Shown: positions 30,879-40,215, counted from the first letter of the stretch. The stretch: DNA of 64,000 nt from Thauera sp034003485 (GCF_034003485.1 NZ_JAVEYL010000021.1:8069-72068), one strand, 5' to 3'. Notes: a model not told the origin generated them from the sequence alone. Program-made: numbers and translations.

Positions 30879-31083
30879 GATGGGCGGGGTTGATCAGTGT
30901 GGTGAAGGGTAGTCCACCGGCGCCTGGGCGCCTGTCGATGCGGGCGGATGAAAGCCGCAATGGTAGCCGCTTCGGGCGTCGGCACCCAAGGACAGGCGGC
31001 ACGCCTTGGCGAGTTGCGCTGGGGCTGCCGCAAGGGATTTCCCCGCTTGAGCGCCTGCGCCCGCCGCCGCACACTGCCACGCC

Positions 31084-32244
31084 ATGCGCTCATCTCCCCT
31101 CGCCGTCATCGTCATCGCCCAGCTCTTCGGCACCTCGCTGTGGTTCTCCGCCAACAGCGCGGGCGACGACCTGATGCGCGCGTGGGCGCTGCAGGCGGCC
31201 GACATCGGGCGGCTGACGATCGCGGTGCAGCTCGGCTTCATCCTCGGCACGCTCGGGTTTTCGCTCAGCGGCCTGGCCGACCGTTTTGCGGCGAGCCGGA
31301 TCTTCGCCGTGTGTGCGGTGCTCGGTGCCGTGGCCAACGCCGGATTTGCGCTGCTCGCGCACGGCCTGGGCGAAGGCCTGGCCTGGCGCTTCGTGGTCGG
31401 GCTGGCGCTCGCCGGGGTGTACCCGCTGGGCATGAAGCTGGTGGTGAGCTGGGTGCCGCAGCATGCGGGCGCGGCGCTCGCCTGGCTGGTCGGCATGCTC
31501 ACCCTGGGCACCGCGCTGCCCCACGGGGTGCGCGCGCTCGACGTCGGCTGGGGCTGGCAGGCGACCCTGCTGGTGTCCTCGGTGCTGGCGCTGCTGGCGG
31601 CGGTGATGATCTTCGTGCTCGGCGACGGGCCGCATCTCGCCCGCCGCGCCGGCGCGCCGCGGCTGCGCCTGGGAGAAGGCCTGTATGCGCTGCGCGATCC
31701 GCGCTTCCGGGCCTCGGCCTTCGGTTACTTCGGCCACCAGTGGGAGCTGTACGCGTTCTGGACGCTGGTGCCGCTGCTGGTGACGGCCGCACGCGGGGCC
31801 GAGGCGGGCTCGTCCGCCGGGCCGGCGTTCGCGGTGATCGGGATCGGCGCCGCCGGCTGTGTGCTCGGCGGTGTGCTCAGCCGGCGCATCGGCAGCGCGC
31901 GGGTCGCGGCGCTCGCGCTGGCGGTGTCGGCGCTGTGCTGTGCGATCTACCCCTTCGCCGCCGGCTGGCCGCCGCTGCTGCTCGCCGCTTTGATGCTGGT
32001 GTGGGGCGCGAGCGTGGTCGCCGATTCGCCGCATTTCTCGGCCCTGTCCGCGCGCGCCTGCGCGCCGGAGAGCGTGGGCAGCGCGCTCGCCTTCCAGAAC
32101 GCGATCGGGTTCGCGATCACGATGGCGTCGATCGAACTCACCACCCGCCTGTGGCCCCTGATCGGTGACCGCGTGGCGTGGGTGCTGCTGCCCGGGCCGG
32201 TGCTGGGGCTGATTGCGCTGCGGCCGCTCTATCGGTCTTCGTGA
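31084..32244 (+). CDS. MFS transporter
   Basis: At 386 aa, it has about 12 hydrophobic helices. The loop after TM2 reads SGLADRFAASRIF (MFS motif A variant) and the N-terminus is VIVIAQLFGTSLWFSANS, as in the YNFM/cyanate-type MFS group. Substrate unknown. It is divergent from the DOMON-like gene with about 205 nt between. Confidence 0.82.
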   Translation: MRSSPLAVIVIAQLFGTSLWFSANSAGDDLMRAWALQAADIGRLTIAVQLGFILGTLGFSLSGLADRFAASRIFAVCAVLGAVANAGFALLAHGLGEGLAWRFVVGLALAGVYPLGMKLVVSWVPQHAGAALAWLVGMLTLGTALPHGVRALDVGWGWQATLLVSSVLALLAAVMIFVLGDGPHLARRAGAPRLRLGEGLYALRDPRFRASAFGYFGHQWELYAFWTLVPLLVTAARGAEAGSSAGPAFAVIGIGAAGCVLGGVLSRRIGSARVAALALAVSALCCAIYPFAAGWPPLLLAALMLVWGASVVADSPHFSALSARACAPESVGSALAFQNAIGFAITMASIELTTRLWPLIGDRVAWVLLPGPVLGLIALRPLYRSS

Positions 32245-32381
32245 GGGCTCTTTCCGCCGGTTTGTGCATGATTACAGGGAGCGCCGGATTTCGTCATTGC
32301 CCAAATTGAGTTGTTGCTGCAGCATGCAGTTCGCACACGACGGCCAGGTGCCGGGCGTGGTCCATTTCTTGAGAGGCAAGG

Positions 32382-35168
32382 ATGAAGGGCAGGCTGCCGA
32401 TGTCGCTCAATCTGCGTCTGTGGGCCGTCGTGCTGGTCGCCGTGCTGCCGATCTTCTCGATGGTGGCCCTGGACTACCAGGCGCAGCGGCACGAACGGGC
32501 GGGCGAGCTCGAGGCCAATGTGCTGCGCATGCTGTCCGTGTCCGAACAGCAGGAAGTGCTCGCGCTGGAATCGGTGCAGGGCACGCTTGAGGTCATGTCG
32601 CGCGCGAACGATTTGCAGGAGATCGAGCCGCGAGCCTGCTCGGCGCTGGCGGGGCGGATGCTGGCAACCCTGAGCGAGTACAACAACCTGGGCGCGGCCC
32701 TGCCTGACGGACGCGTTTTCTGCAGCGGCCGGGGCGCCGTCAGCGCGACATCGGTGCAGGATCGGAAGTGGTTTTCCGACGCGAGTTCGGCTACGGGCCT
32801 GACGCAGGGGGAGTTCGTCATCGGCCGCATCTCCGGCCAGCCTGGCCTGGTGTTCGGCTACCCGGTGCGGGACGAGGCCGGCACACTGCGCGCGACGCTG
32901 TTTGCGTCGATCGGTTTTCGCTGGTTCGATCGCCTGATCGTGGGCTACGGGCTGCCGGCGGGCTGGGAGGCCAATCTGATCTCGCGTGACGGTCTGCTCC
33001 TCGCGGGCTCGTCGATGGGCGAGCAGGGTCAGGCGCTTCCGCCCGCGCAAATGGCCGCGTTGCTGAGCATCGCGCGCACGTCGGAGCGCCCCGCCGAAGT
33101 AACCGATGCGGGTGGCCAGGTCCGCCTCTATGGCGCGCGCAGCGTCAGCTTTGCCGGGGACGATATCTTCGTTGCCATCGGCGCGCCGCTCGGAGCCACG
33201 CTGGGCGAGATCGACCGAGTCTTCCGCATTCGCGTCGCATTGCTCGCGCTGGTCACCCTGGTGTCGGCCGTGCTTGCGCGCCTGGTGGTCCATGCCTTGA
33301 TCGGGCGATGGGCGCGGCGCGTCCGTGAAGTGGTCGAGACGATCGGTGGAGGTCGCCTCGATGCGAGAGTCGAGGTCGGCTCGTCCGTGCGCGAGTTGCG
33401 TGCGCTGGAGAAGGGCATCAATCGGATGGCGGCAGGACTCGAGCGGCGCGAGGCGGCGCTGGCTGAGCGCGATCAGGAACTCCGCCGCCTTTCGATGGCA
33501 GTCGAGCAAAGCCCCGAGAGCATCGTCATCACCGACGCCGGGGGGTGTATCGAGTACGTCAATGACGCATTCGTACGCAACACCGGGTACGCGCGCGAGG
33601 AGCTGATCGGCGGCAATCCGCGCATCCTCAACCAGGGCGCCACTCCGACTACCACCTATCAGGACCTGTGGGCAACGTTGCTGCGCGGCGAAGTCTGGCG
33701 GGGCGAGTTCCACAACACCCGCAAGGACGGTTCGATCTACATCGAGCTTGCCACCGTCGCACCGATTCGCGATGCAGCCGGGGCGGTGACCAATTATGTC
33801 GCCGTCAAAGAGGACATCACCCTGCGTCGGCGTTCGGAAGAGCTGGTGCACCGCCTGGCTTACCACGACCCGCTCACCGAGCTCCCCAACCGCGCCATGC
33901 TGCGCGACCGCCTGCAGCATGCGATCCTGGCCAGTGCCAGCAGTGGCGCGTTCGGCATGTTGCTGCTGCTCGACATCGATCGTTTCAAGCAGCTCAACGA
34001 TACCCGCGGTCACGTGCTCGGCGACGAATTGCTGCGCGCAATCGCCCGCCGGCTGCGCCTGGTCGTGGACGAGGCGGCTACGATCGCACGCCAGGGCGAC
34101 GACGACTTCGGCGTCATCGTCGAGAATCTGGGCGAATGTGTGGAGGATGCGCTGCTGCGCGCCGAGGCGCTGGCCCGAGAGATCCACGGCAAGCTCAACG
34201 AGCCATACGCACTCGAGGGTTCCGTCACCCTGAGCTATGTCACCCACAGCATCGGCATCACCTTGTTCAAGGGCCGGCAGTGGTCGCAGGAGAATCTGTT
34301 CAAGCAGGCCGAGGTGGCGCTGTTCACCGCGAAGGACGAAGGGCGCAACACCATCCGCTTCTTCAGCCCGCAGATGCAGTCGCTGGTGGACGCTCACGCG
34401 GCCATGGAGCAAGGCTTGCGCGCGGCGCTGGCGAACGCCGCGTTCCGCCTCTTCTATCAGCCCCAGGTCGACGCCGCGGGGCGGGTCACGGGGGCGGAGG
34501 CCCTGATCCGCTGGGTCGATGACGACGGGCGGTTCGTGTCGCCGGCGGCGTTCATCCCGGTCGCAGAGGAAACCGGCCTGATCGTGCCGATCGGTCAATG
34601 GGTGCTGGATACGGCATGCGCCCAGCTCGCGGCGTGGCAGGCGCAGCCGGAAACGCGGGCGCTGAGCATCTCGGTCAACGTCAGCGCACGCCAGTTCCAC
34701 CAGCCCGATTTCGTCGACCAGGTGCTCGCCTGTGTCGAACGCCACGCCGTGGATCCGGCGGGCCTGAAGCTCGAACTGACCGAGAGCGTGATCCTTGGCG
34801 ACCGCGACGAGGCGGTCGCGCGCATGGCCTACCTGAAGGTGCGCGGCCTGCGTTTCGCGCTCGACGACTTCGGCACCGGGTATTCGTCGCTGTCCTACCT
34901 CAAGCGCATGCCCCTGGATCAGCTCAAGATCGATCAGTCCTTCGTTCGCGACATGCTCGATGACGCGAGCAGCGAAACCATCGTCCGCGCCATCCTCGGC
35001 ATGAGCGCATCGCTCGCACTCGGGGTCATCGCCGAGGGGGTGGAGACGGTCGAGCAGGCTGCATTCCTGAAGGCGCAGGGCTGCACCGGCTTCCAGGGCT
35101 ACCTGTACGGGCGGCCACAGCCGATGGAGGAGTGGCCGCAGGAGTGGCTGCGGCCAACTGCCGTCTGA
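32382..35168 (+). CDS. Membrane-bound c-di-GMP signalling protein: sensor-HAMP-PAS-GGDEF(degenerate)-EAL
   Basis: At 928 aa, TM1 (about 10-28), a periplasmic Cache-like sensor and TM2 (about 283-306) precede a HAMP-like region, PAS (about 370-485) and GGDEF (about 490-650). The GGDEF signature is ARQGDDDFGV near residue 571, i.e. GDDDF for GGDEF. An EAL domain (about 665-920) follows with intact EALIRW, NVSARQF, LELTES, DDFGTGYSSLSYL and IAEGVET. The EAL phosphodiesterase should be active while the cyclase is probably dead or regulatory. ATG 32382 follows GAGAGGCAAGG. Confidence 0.9.
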   Translation: MKGRLPMSLNLRLWAVVLVAVLPIFSMVALDYQAQRHERAGELEANVLRMLSVSEQQEVLALESVQGTLEVMSRANDLQEIEPRACSALAGRMLATLSEYNNLGAALPDGRVFCSGRGAVSATSVQDRKWFSDASSATGLTQGEFVIGRISGQPGLVFGYPVRDEAGTLRATLFASIGFRWFDRLIVGYGLPAGWEANLISRDGLLLAGSSMGEQGQALPPAQMAALLSIARTSERPAEVTDAGGQVRLYGARSVSFAGDDIFVAIGAPLGATLGEIDRVFRIRVALLALVTLVSAVLARLVVHALIGRWARRVREVVETIGGGRLDARVEVGSSVRELRALEKGINRMAAGLERREAALAERDQELRRLSMAVEQSPESIVITDAGGCIEYVNDAFVRNTGYAREELIGGNPRILNQGATPTTTYQDLWATLLRGEVWRGEFHNTRKDGSIYIELATVAPIRDAAGAVTNYVAVKEDITLRRRSEELVHRLAYHDPLTELPNRAMLRDRLQHAILASASSGAFGMLLLLDIDRFKQLNDTRGHVLGDELLRAIARRLRLVVDEAATIARQGDDDFGVIVENLGECVEDALLRAEALAREIHGKLNEPYALEGSVTLSYVTHSIGITLFKGRQWSQENLFKQAEVALFTAKDEGRNTIRFFSPQMQSLVDAHAAMEQGLRAALANAAFRLFYQPQVDAAGRVTGAEALIRWVDDDGRFVSPAAFIPVAEETGLIVPIGQWVLDTACAQLAAWQAQPETRALSISVNVSARQFHQPDFVDQVLACVERHAVDPAGLKLELTESVILGDRDEAVARMAYLKVRGLRFALDDFGTGYSSLSYLKRMPLDQLKIDQSFVRDMLDDASSETIVRAILGMSASLALGVIAEGVETVEQAAFLKAQGCTGFQGYLYGRPQPMEEWPQEWLRPTAV

Positions 35169-35236
35169 TCCGCCGGCTTGCCCTGCGTCGGCCGTGCGGC
35201 AACAATGCAGGTGCCCGATTCGGGTGCTGACGGGAA

Positions 35237-35659
35237 ATGCCCTATATGAACACCCTTGCCGGAAATCGCTTCGCCCTCCTTCTCGCGTTCGTCCTGCTCG
35301 TGCCCGTTGTTCCGGCGTCGGCCCAGGTCGTGGCTGGGGACGAGCCGGCGCTGCGCCTCGAGTGCGGCGGTATCGGCCTCGAGGAGTCGGAGCGCATGCG
35401 CGCCGAGGTCGCGATGCATGCGCTCACGTTGTTCTTTTCCACCACCGAGGGCGGCTTCGTGACCGACGTGGCGACGCGGGTGGATGATCCGCTCGCCGAC
35501 CGCAGGGTCGAATCATCCTGCGGGCCGATCGGCCAGCTCGACGTTCCCGCGCCCGGGCGCTACCGGATCACCGCGACCTACGCCGGCGCGACCCAGGAGC
35601 ACTGGGTCGAGCTGACGCCGGGCGGCGGTGCGCGCTTGTCGCTGCGCTGGAAGGAGTGA
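35237..35659 (+). CDS. Small exported hypothetical protein
   Basis: At 140 aa, it has a signal peptide (FALLLAFVLLVPVVPASA-Q) and a mature domain of about 108 residues including an SSCGPIGQLDVPAPGRYRI strand pair, like small carboxypeptidase-regulatory/transthyretin-like folds. Two cysteines (in LECGG and SSCGP) could form a disulfide. Family not recognised. ATG at 35237 or 35246 (MNTLAGN). Confidence 0.6.
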   Translation: MPYMNTLAGNRFALLLAFVLLVPVVPASAQVVAGDEPALRLECGGIGLEESERMRAEVAMHALTLFFSTTEGGFVTDVATRVDDPLADRRVESSCGPIGQLDVPAPGRYRITATYAGATQEHWVELTPGGGARLSLRWKE

Positions 35660-35705
35660 ACGCGACCGATCCGCCAGAAAGCGGTCGCGGATCGGAGGCG
35701 GCGCT

Positions 35706-35773
35706 GTGGGAGGGCGCTTGCCCGTGAAGGCGGTGGTCCGGAACGCGCCATTCGCGGGCAAGCCCGCTCCCAC
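35706..35773. repeat. REP-like (REPIN) inverted repeat
   Basis: Two 23-nt arms in opposite orientation (35706-35728 and 35751-35773) match at 20 of 23 positions. Both carry GTGGGAG and GCTTGCCCG, the core of REP elements well known from Pseudomonas, spaced by 22 nt. It is extragenic between the small exported protein and trpS. REP doublets are mobilised by RAYT transposases (family knowledge); none is in the window. Confidence 0.75.
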
Positions 35774-35881
35774 GGCAGGCGCGCCACCCGCATGGTTTGC
35801 GATCGCCCGCGATCTGCCTTATCCGCACGCGCCGAAGCCGTTAAACTCGCGGTCTTTGTCCAGTTTGAGCCGGAGCGATCC

Positions 35882-37189
35882 ATGACTGTCCAGCGCGTCC
35901 TCACCGGGATCACCACCTCGGGCACGCCCCATCTCGGCAACTACGCCGGCGCCATCCGTCCGGCGGTGGCCGCCAGCCGCCAGCCCGGGGTGGAGAGCTT
36001 CTACTTCCTGGCCGACTACCACGCGCTGATCAAGACCACCGACCCGCTGCGCGTGCAGCGCTCGACGCTGGAGATCGCCGCCACCTGGCTCGCCGCCGGG
36101 CTCGACACCGACCGCGTGTGGTTCTACCGCCAGTCCGACATCCCCGAGATCCCGGAACTCACCTGGCTGATCACCTGTGTCGCCGGCAAGGGCCTGCTCA
36201 ACCGCGCCCACGCCTACAAGGCGGCGGTGGATCGCAACACCGCCGAGGGCGTGGATCCGGACGCCGGGGTCAACATGGGCCTGTACATGTACCCGGTGCT
36301 GATGGCCGCCGACATCCTGATGTTCAAGGCGCACTCGGTGCCGGTCGGGCGCGACCAGATCCAGCACATCGAGATGGCGCGCGACATCGCCGGCAGCTTC
36401 AACCACATCTACGGCGAGCATTTCGTGCTCCCCGAGGCCGCCATCGACGCCTCGGTCGCCACCCTGCCCGGGCTGGACGGCCGCAAGATGAGCAAGAGCT
36501 ACGACAACACCATCCCGCTGTTCGCGCCCACCGCCGAGCTCAAGAAGCTGATCTTCTCGATCGTCACCGACTCCAAGGCGCCGGGCGAGCCCAAGGACGC
36601 CGACGGCTCGGCGCTGTTCCAGCTCCACCAGGCGTTTTCGACCGCCGAGGAGACGCGCGCGATGCGCACCGCCTTCGACGAGGGCATCGCCTGGGGCGAC
36701 GCCAAGCAGGCGCTGTTCGAGCGCATCGAGGCCGCGGTGGCGCCGATGCGCGAGCACTACCTGGCGCTGATCGCCGAGCCGGCGCGCATCGAGAAACACC
36801 TGCACGAAGGCGCCGCCAAGGCGCGCGCGATCGCCACCCCCTTCCTCGCCGAGCTGCGCCACGCCGTTGGCCTGCGCAACCTGGCCAGCGTGCCCCAGGC
36901 GGCGAAGGCGGAGAAGGCGAAGGCCGCGCTGCCGCAGTTCAAGCAGTACCGCGAGGCCGACGGCCGCTTCCACTTCAAGCTGGTCGACGCCGACGGCCGC
37001 CTGCTGCTGCAGGGTGCGGGCTTTGCTTCGCCGCGCGAGGCGGGCGCGGTGGTGGCGGCGCTGAAGCAGGGCACAGCGTTCGCCGTCGAGGGCGCGAACA
37101 TCGTGGTCGATGGGCAGACGGTGGCCGCGCTGGCCGAGGACGTCGCCCCGGCCGAGCTGAGCGAGGCACTGGCGGCCTTCGCCGCCTGA
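35882..37189 (+). CDS. trpS: Tryptophan--tRNA ligase with C-terminal extension
   Basis: At 435 aa, it is a class I aaRS with HIGH-like TSGTPHLGN (residues about 15-23) and KMSKS near 204. The catalytic core ends near residue 340. An additional ~95 residues include FKQYREADGRFHFKLVDADG, a YegP/DUF1508-like module seen in betaproteobacterial TrpS and absent from E. coli TrpS (334 aa). ATG 35882 was chosen because VQRVLTGITTSG is the family N-terminus. It charges tRNA-Trp. Confidence 0.93.
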   Translation: MTVQRVLTGITTSGTPHLGNYAGAIRPAVAASRQPGVESFYFLADYHALIKTTDPLRVQRSTLEIAATWLAAGLDTDRVWFYRQSDIPEIPELTWLITCVAGKGLLNRAHAYKAAVDRNTAEGVDPDAGVNMGLYMYPVLMAADILMFKAHSVPVGRDQIQHIEMARDIAGSFNHIYGEHFVLPEAAIDASVATLPGLDGRKMSKSYDNTIPLFAPTAELKKLIFSIVTDSKAPGEPKDADGSALFQLHQAFSTAEETRAMRTAFDEGIAWGDAKQALFERIEAAVAPMREHYLALIAEPARIEKHLHEGAAKARAIATPFLAELRHAVGLRNLASVPQAAKAEKAKAALPQFKQYREADGRFHFKLVDADGRLLLQGAGFASPREAGAVVAALKQGTAFAVEGANIVVDGQTVAALAEDVAPAELSEALAAFAA

Positions 37190-37218
37190 GCCGGCGCCGC
37201 GACCGGGCAAGCGCCGGC
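37190..37218. terminator. GC-rich hairpin between convergent trpS and methyltransferase genes
   Basis: GCCGGCGC and GCGCCGGC pair perfectly around a 13-nt loop directly after the trpS stop. There is no T-tract, so it is at best a weak or Rho-assisted terminator. Confidence 0.3.
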
Positions 37219-37256
37219 CGCGCGCGCATCGGTCAGCGTTCCTTCGGCCCGGTCCT

Positions 37257-38099
37257 TCAATGCCGGGTGATCACCACCTCCAGGTATTCGCCCGGCACCA
37301 CCAGCGAGTCCGCGCCGCCGACGTTGAGCGACTCGAGCAGCGCCGCCAGGTCGGCCTGCAGGCGGGCCTGGCCGGCCTCGTCGAGCGCGGCGAAGGCCTT
37401 GTGCGTGGGGCCGTAGTAGTTGCGGAAGACGTCGATCCAGTGCGCGGGCGAGCGGTAGCGGAAGTTGAAGCTGCGCCGGCTGCACTGGATGTCCTCGGCG
37501 TGGGCGCCGAACAATTCCACCAGATAGGGCTCGTCGCCCCATTTCACCGGCGAGCGCAGCCCCGCCGGCGGCGGCACGTGCGCGCCGACGGTGCGGAACA
37601 GGCGGCCGATGAAACCCTCCGGCGTCCATGCGGCGAAGCCGATGCGCCCGCCCGGACGCACGACCCGCAGCAGTTCTTCGGCGGTGCGCTGGTGGTCGGG
37701 CGCGAACATTGCGCCGAAGGTCGACAGCGCGACGTCGAACTCGCCGTCGGCGAAGGGCAGGGCCTCGACGTCGGCGACCTGGAAATCGACCGCCAGCCCT
37801 TCGGCGCGTGCGCGCGCGGCGGCCTTGTCGAGCAGCGTGGGCACGTAATCGGTCGAGGTCACGTCGGCGAAGCGGCGCGCCGCGGCCAGCGTGGCGTTGC
37901 CGTTGCCGGCGGCGACGTCGAGCACACGTTCGCCGGCGCGCACGTCCGCGGCTTCGGCGAGGTTCTCGCCGACGATCTGCAGGGTGGTGCCGATGACCGC
38001 GTAGTCGCCGCTGGCCCAGGTGGCCTGCTGGCGCAGCTTGATCGCGGCCAGATCCGGGGTGGCGGCGATGGCTGCGCGCAGTTCGGTGGGGGCATTCAT
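37257..38099 (-). CDS. Class I SAM-dependent methyltransferase
   Basis: At 280 aa, the Rossmann fold has the SAM motif VLDVAAGNGNATLAAA (about 57-72) and an acidic VADVEALPFADGEFDVALS (about 105-123), typical of UbiE/ArsM-like small-molecule methyltransferases. ATG 38099 is preceded by AAGGAG; the longer frame to 38186 reads through a G-rich promoter segment and is unlikely. It is divergent from the RclR-like regulator. Substrate unknown. Confidence 0.85.
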   Translation of the reverse strand: MNAPTELRAAIAATPDLAAIKLRQQATWASGDYAVIGTTLQIVGENLAEAADVRAGERVLDVAAGNGNATLAAARRFADVTSTDYVPTLLDKAAARARAEGLAVDFQVADVEALPFADGEFDVALSTFGAMFAPDHQRTAEELLRVVRPGGRIGFAAWTPEGFIGRLFRTVGAHVPPPAGLRSPVKWGDEPYLVELFGAHAEDIQCSRRSFNFRYRSPAHWIDVFRNYYGPTHKAFAALDEAGQARLQADLAALLESLNVGGADSLVVPGEYLEVVITRH

Positions 38100-38117
38100 G
38101 ATGAGTCTCCTTGGAGT

Positions 38118-38144
38118 GGGAGTGGGATTGGGGTTGGGGGTGGG
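38118..38144 (+). promoter_or_regulatory. G-quadruplex-forming G-tract array in divergent promoter
   Basis: Five runs of three to five G (GGGAGTGGGATTGGGG, then GGGGG and GGG) occur within 27 nt, meeting the G3+N1-7 quadruplex pattern. It is on the plus strand, between the methyltransferase ribosome binding site and the RclR-like regulator. Confidence 0.5.
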
Positions 38145-38296
38145 CCTCTGCGGGCCCGTGCCGGGGGACGAAACCTTCCGACGCATTCATTCTTTCGCTG
38201 TGGCGAATTCGGTGCTTCACTGGAAATCCGGCAGGCTTGCTCGTGCGTCCGCCGTTGCGGCGCGTGCGCCTGCCCGATTTGCGGAGGTCCTGCCCG

Positions 38297-39364
38297 ATGG
38301 GGCGCGATACGCTGTCCGATCTGCTCGGCACCGTGCGCTTGCGTGCCGCGGTCTTCTACTACGTGAGTTGCTGGCGCAACTGGGCGACCGAGGCGCCGCC
38401 GGCTTGCGAGATCGCGGCGGCGGTGATGCCCGGCGCCGACCATGTCATGGCCTTCCACATGGTCGTGCGCGGCAGCGGCTGGGCCGCGGTCAGCGGAGAG
38501 GCGCCGCTGCGGTTGGCGACCGGCGACATCGTCGTGCTGCCGCATGGCGATGCGCACGTGATGTCGAGTGCGCCCGGGGTGGCGGCCGAGCGCCTGCAGC
38601 CGGAGTGGGTGTTCGCCAACCGTGATGCACCGCGCCCGATCCCGGTCAGCTACCGCGGCGGCATCGGCGAGCCGGCCCCAGCCGAGCCCTGCGCGGATGC
38701 CGATGCCGTGCTGGTGTGCGGCTTCCTGGGCTGCGACCTGCGCCCGTTCAACCCGCTGGTGGCAGCGCTGCCGCGGCTGCTGCACCTGCCGGCGGCGCGG
38801 GCCGGGGGCTGGATGGCGCATGTCATCGACCAGGCCGCACACGAGTCCGCCGAACGTCGGGCGGGGGGCGACGCGGTGCTCGAGCGCCTGGCGGAGATGA
38901 TGTTCGTCGACACCGTGCGCCGCTATCTCGACGACCTGCCCGCCGACGCCCGCGGCTGGCTGGCCGGCTTGCGCGACCGCCAGGTCGGGCGTGCGCTGGC
39001 GCTGCTGCACGGCGACCCGGCGCACGGATGGACCATCGACGAGCTCGGGCGTCAGGCCGGCCTGTCACGCTCGGCCCTGCACGAGCGCTTCGTGCAGTTC
39101 CTCGGCCAGCCGCCGATGCACTATCTGGCGAGCTGGCGCATCCAGCTCGGCTCGCGCCTGCTGCGTGAGACCCGCCAGACGGTGGCCGCGATCGCAGCGG
39201 AGGTCGGCTACGAGTCGGAAGCGGCATTCTCGCGCACGTTCAAGCGCCTGGTTGGTCTTCCGCCGGCGGCGTGGCGGCGAAGGGCTCAGCTTGCCGTGCC
39301 GCCGACCGCGCCGGCCACCGCCGCCTCGGTCAGCTCTGGTGCGCACAGTTCGATGAAGCGATAG
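38297..39364 (+). CDS. AraC-family regulator, RclR-like, with N-terminal cupin_6 domain
   Basis: At 355 aa, it has an N-terminal cupin_6 sensor (MGRDTLSDLLGTVRLR, then FHMVVRGSGWAAV and VLPHGDAHVM) and a C-terminal double HTH (about 240-335: WTIDELGRQAGLSRSALHERF, VAAIAAEVGYESEAAFSRTFKR). RclR activates reactive-chlorine resistance in E. coli; cupin_6 regulators usually sit by a target gene. The divergent methyltransferase is the nearest candidate. Its 3' end overlaps the convergent cysB gene by 79 nt. Confidence 0.83.
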   Translation: MGRDTLSDLLGTVRLRAAVFYYVSCWRNWATEAPPACEIAAAVMPGADHVMAFHMVVRGSGWAAVSGEAPLRLATGDIVVLPHGDAHVMSSAPGVAAERLQPEWVFANRDAPRPIPVSYRGGIGEPAPAEPCADADAVLVCGFLGCDLRPFNPLVAALPRLLHLPAARAGGWMAHVIDQAAHESAERRAGGDAVLERLAEMMFVDTVRRYLDDLPADARGWLAGLRDRQVGRALALLHGDPAHGWTIDELGRQAGLSRSALHERFVQFLGQPPMHYLASWRIQLGSRLLRETRQTVAAIAAEVGYESEAAFSRTFKRLVGLPPAAWRRRAQLAVPPTAPATAASVSSGAHSSMKR

Positions 39365-40215
39365 GCGAAGCCGCGCAGGTAGTGGCCGCGGCGTACGGCA
39401 ATGCGGGTGATGTTCTCGGCAAACAGGTGATCGCTGTCGAGCTTGCGCAGCCCCGGGTCGCGCGACGGGTTGAAGGCCATCGACGCCAGGATGCCGACGC
39501 CGAGACCGAGTTCGACGTAGGTCTTGATCACGTCGGCATCGAGCGCCGACATCACCACGTCGGGCGTCAGGCCGGCGCGGGCGAAGGTCTGGTCGATGCG
39601 GGTGCGGCCGGTAAAGCCTTCGTGATAGGTGATGACCGGATGCGCGGTGATTGCTTCCAGGCTCAGCGGTTGCACCTGCTCGAGCGCATGGCCGGCGGGC
39701 ACGACCACCGCGTGCTGCCAGCCGTAATACGGAAAAGAGGCCAGTTCCGGGACTTCGGCCAGCGCCTCGGTGGCCACACCGATGTCGGCCTCGCCGTCGA
39801 GCAGCATCTGCACGATTTCGCCCGGGCTACCCTGATGCAGTTTGAGGTGCACCTTTGGGTAGGCGTGCTTGAAGGCCGCGACCACCGTCGGCAGCGCATA
39901 CCGCGCCTGAGTGTGGGTGGTGACCACGGTGAGCTGGCCTTCGTCGCGCCCGCGATACTGGTCGGCCAGACGCTTGATGTTGGCGGCGTCGAGCAGCATG
40001 CGCTCGACCATCACCACCAGCTCCTCGCCGGGCGGGGTGAGGCCGAGCAGGCGCTTGCCCTTGCGCACGAAGAGCTCGATGCCGAGCTCGTCCTCGAGGT
40101 CCTTGATGTGCTTGGACACCCCCGACTGCGAGGTGAACAGCGCGTTGGCCACCTCGGTGAGGTTGAAGCCGCGCCGTACGGTCTCGCGGATGATGCGCAA
40201 CTGCTGAAAGTTCAT
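39286..40215 (-). CDS. cysB: LysR-type sulfur regulator CysB
   Basis: At 309 aa, the CysB-type HTH (MNFQQLRIIRETVRRGFNLT, SQSGVSKHIKDLEDELGIELF) and effector domain with TTHTQARYALP match the family. CysB activates sulfate-assimilation genes with N-acetylserine. Its start overlaps the cysA stop by 4 nt, making it the last gene of the cysTWA-cysB operon. Its 3' end overlaps the opposite rclR-like gene. Confidence 0.93.
   Translation of the reverse strand: MNFQQLRIIRETVRRGFNLTEVANALFTSQSGVSKHIKDLEDELGIELFVRKGKRLLGLTPPGEELVVMVERMLLDAANIKRLADQYRGRDEGQLTVVTTHTQARYALPTVVAAFKHAYPKVHLKLHQGSPGEIVQMLLDGEADIGVATEALAEVPELASFPYYGWQHAVVVPAGHALEQVQPLSLEAITAHPVITYHEGFTGRTRIDQTFARAGLTPDVVMSALDADVIKTYVELGLGVGILASMAFNPSRDPGLRKLDSDHLFAENITRIAVRRGHYLRGFAYRFIELCAPELTEAAVAGAVGGTAS

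Noticed and set aside
35228..35236. A possible link of the small exported protein to the upstream GGDEF/EAL gene as an operon
   Set aside because: Only a 68-nt gap supports it, and no functional link can be shown from sequence.
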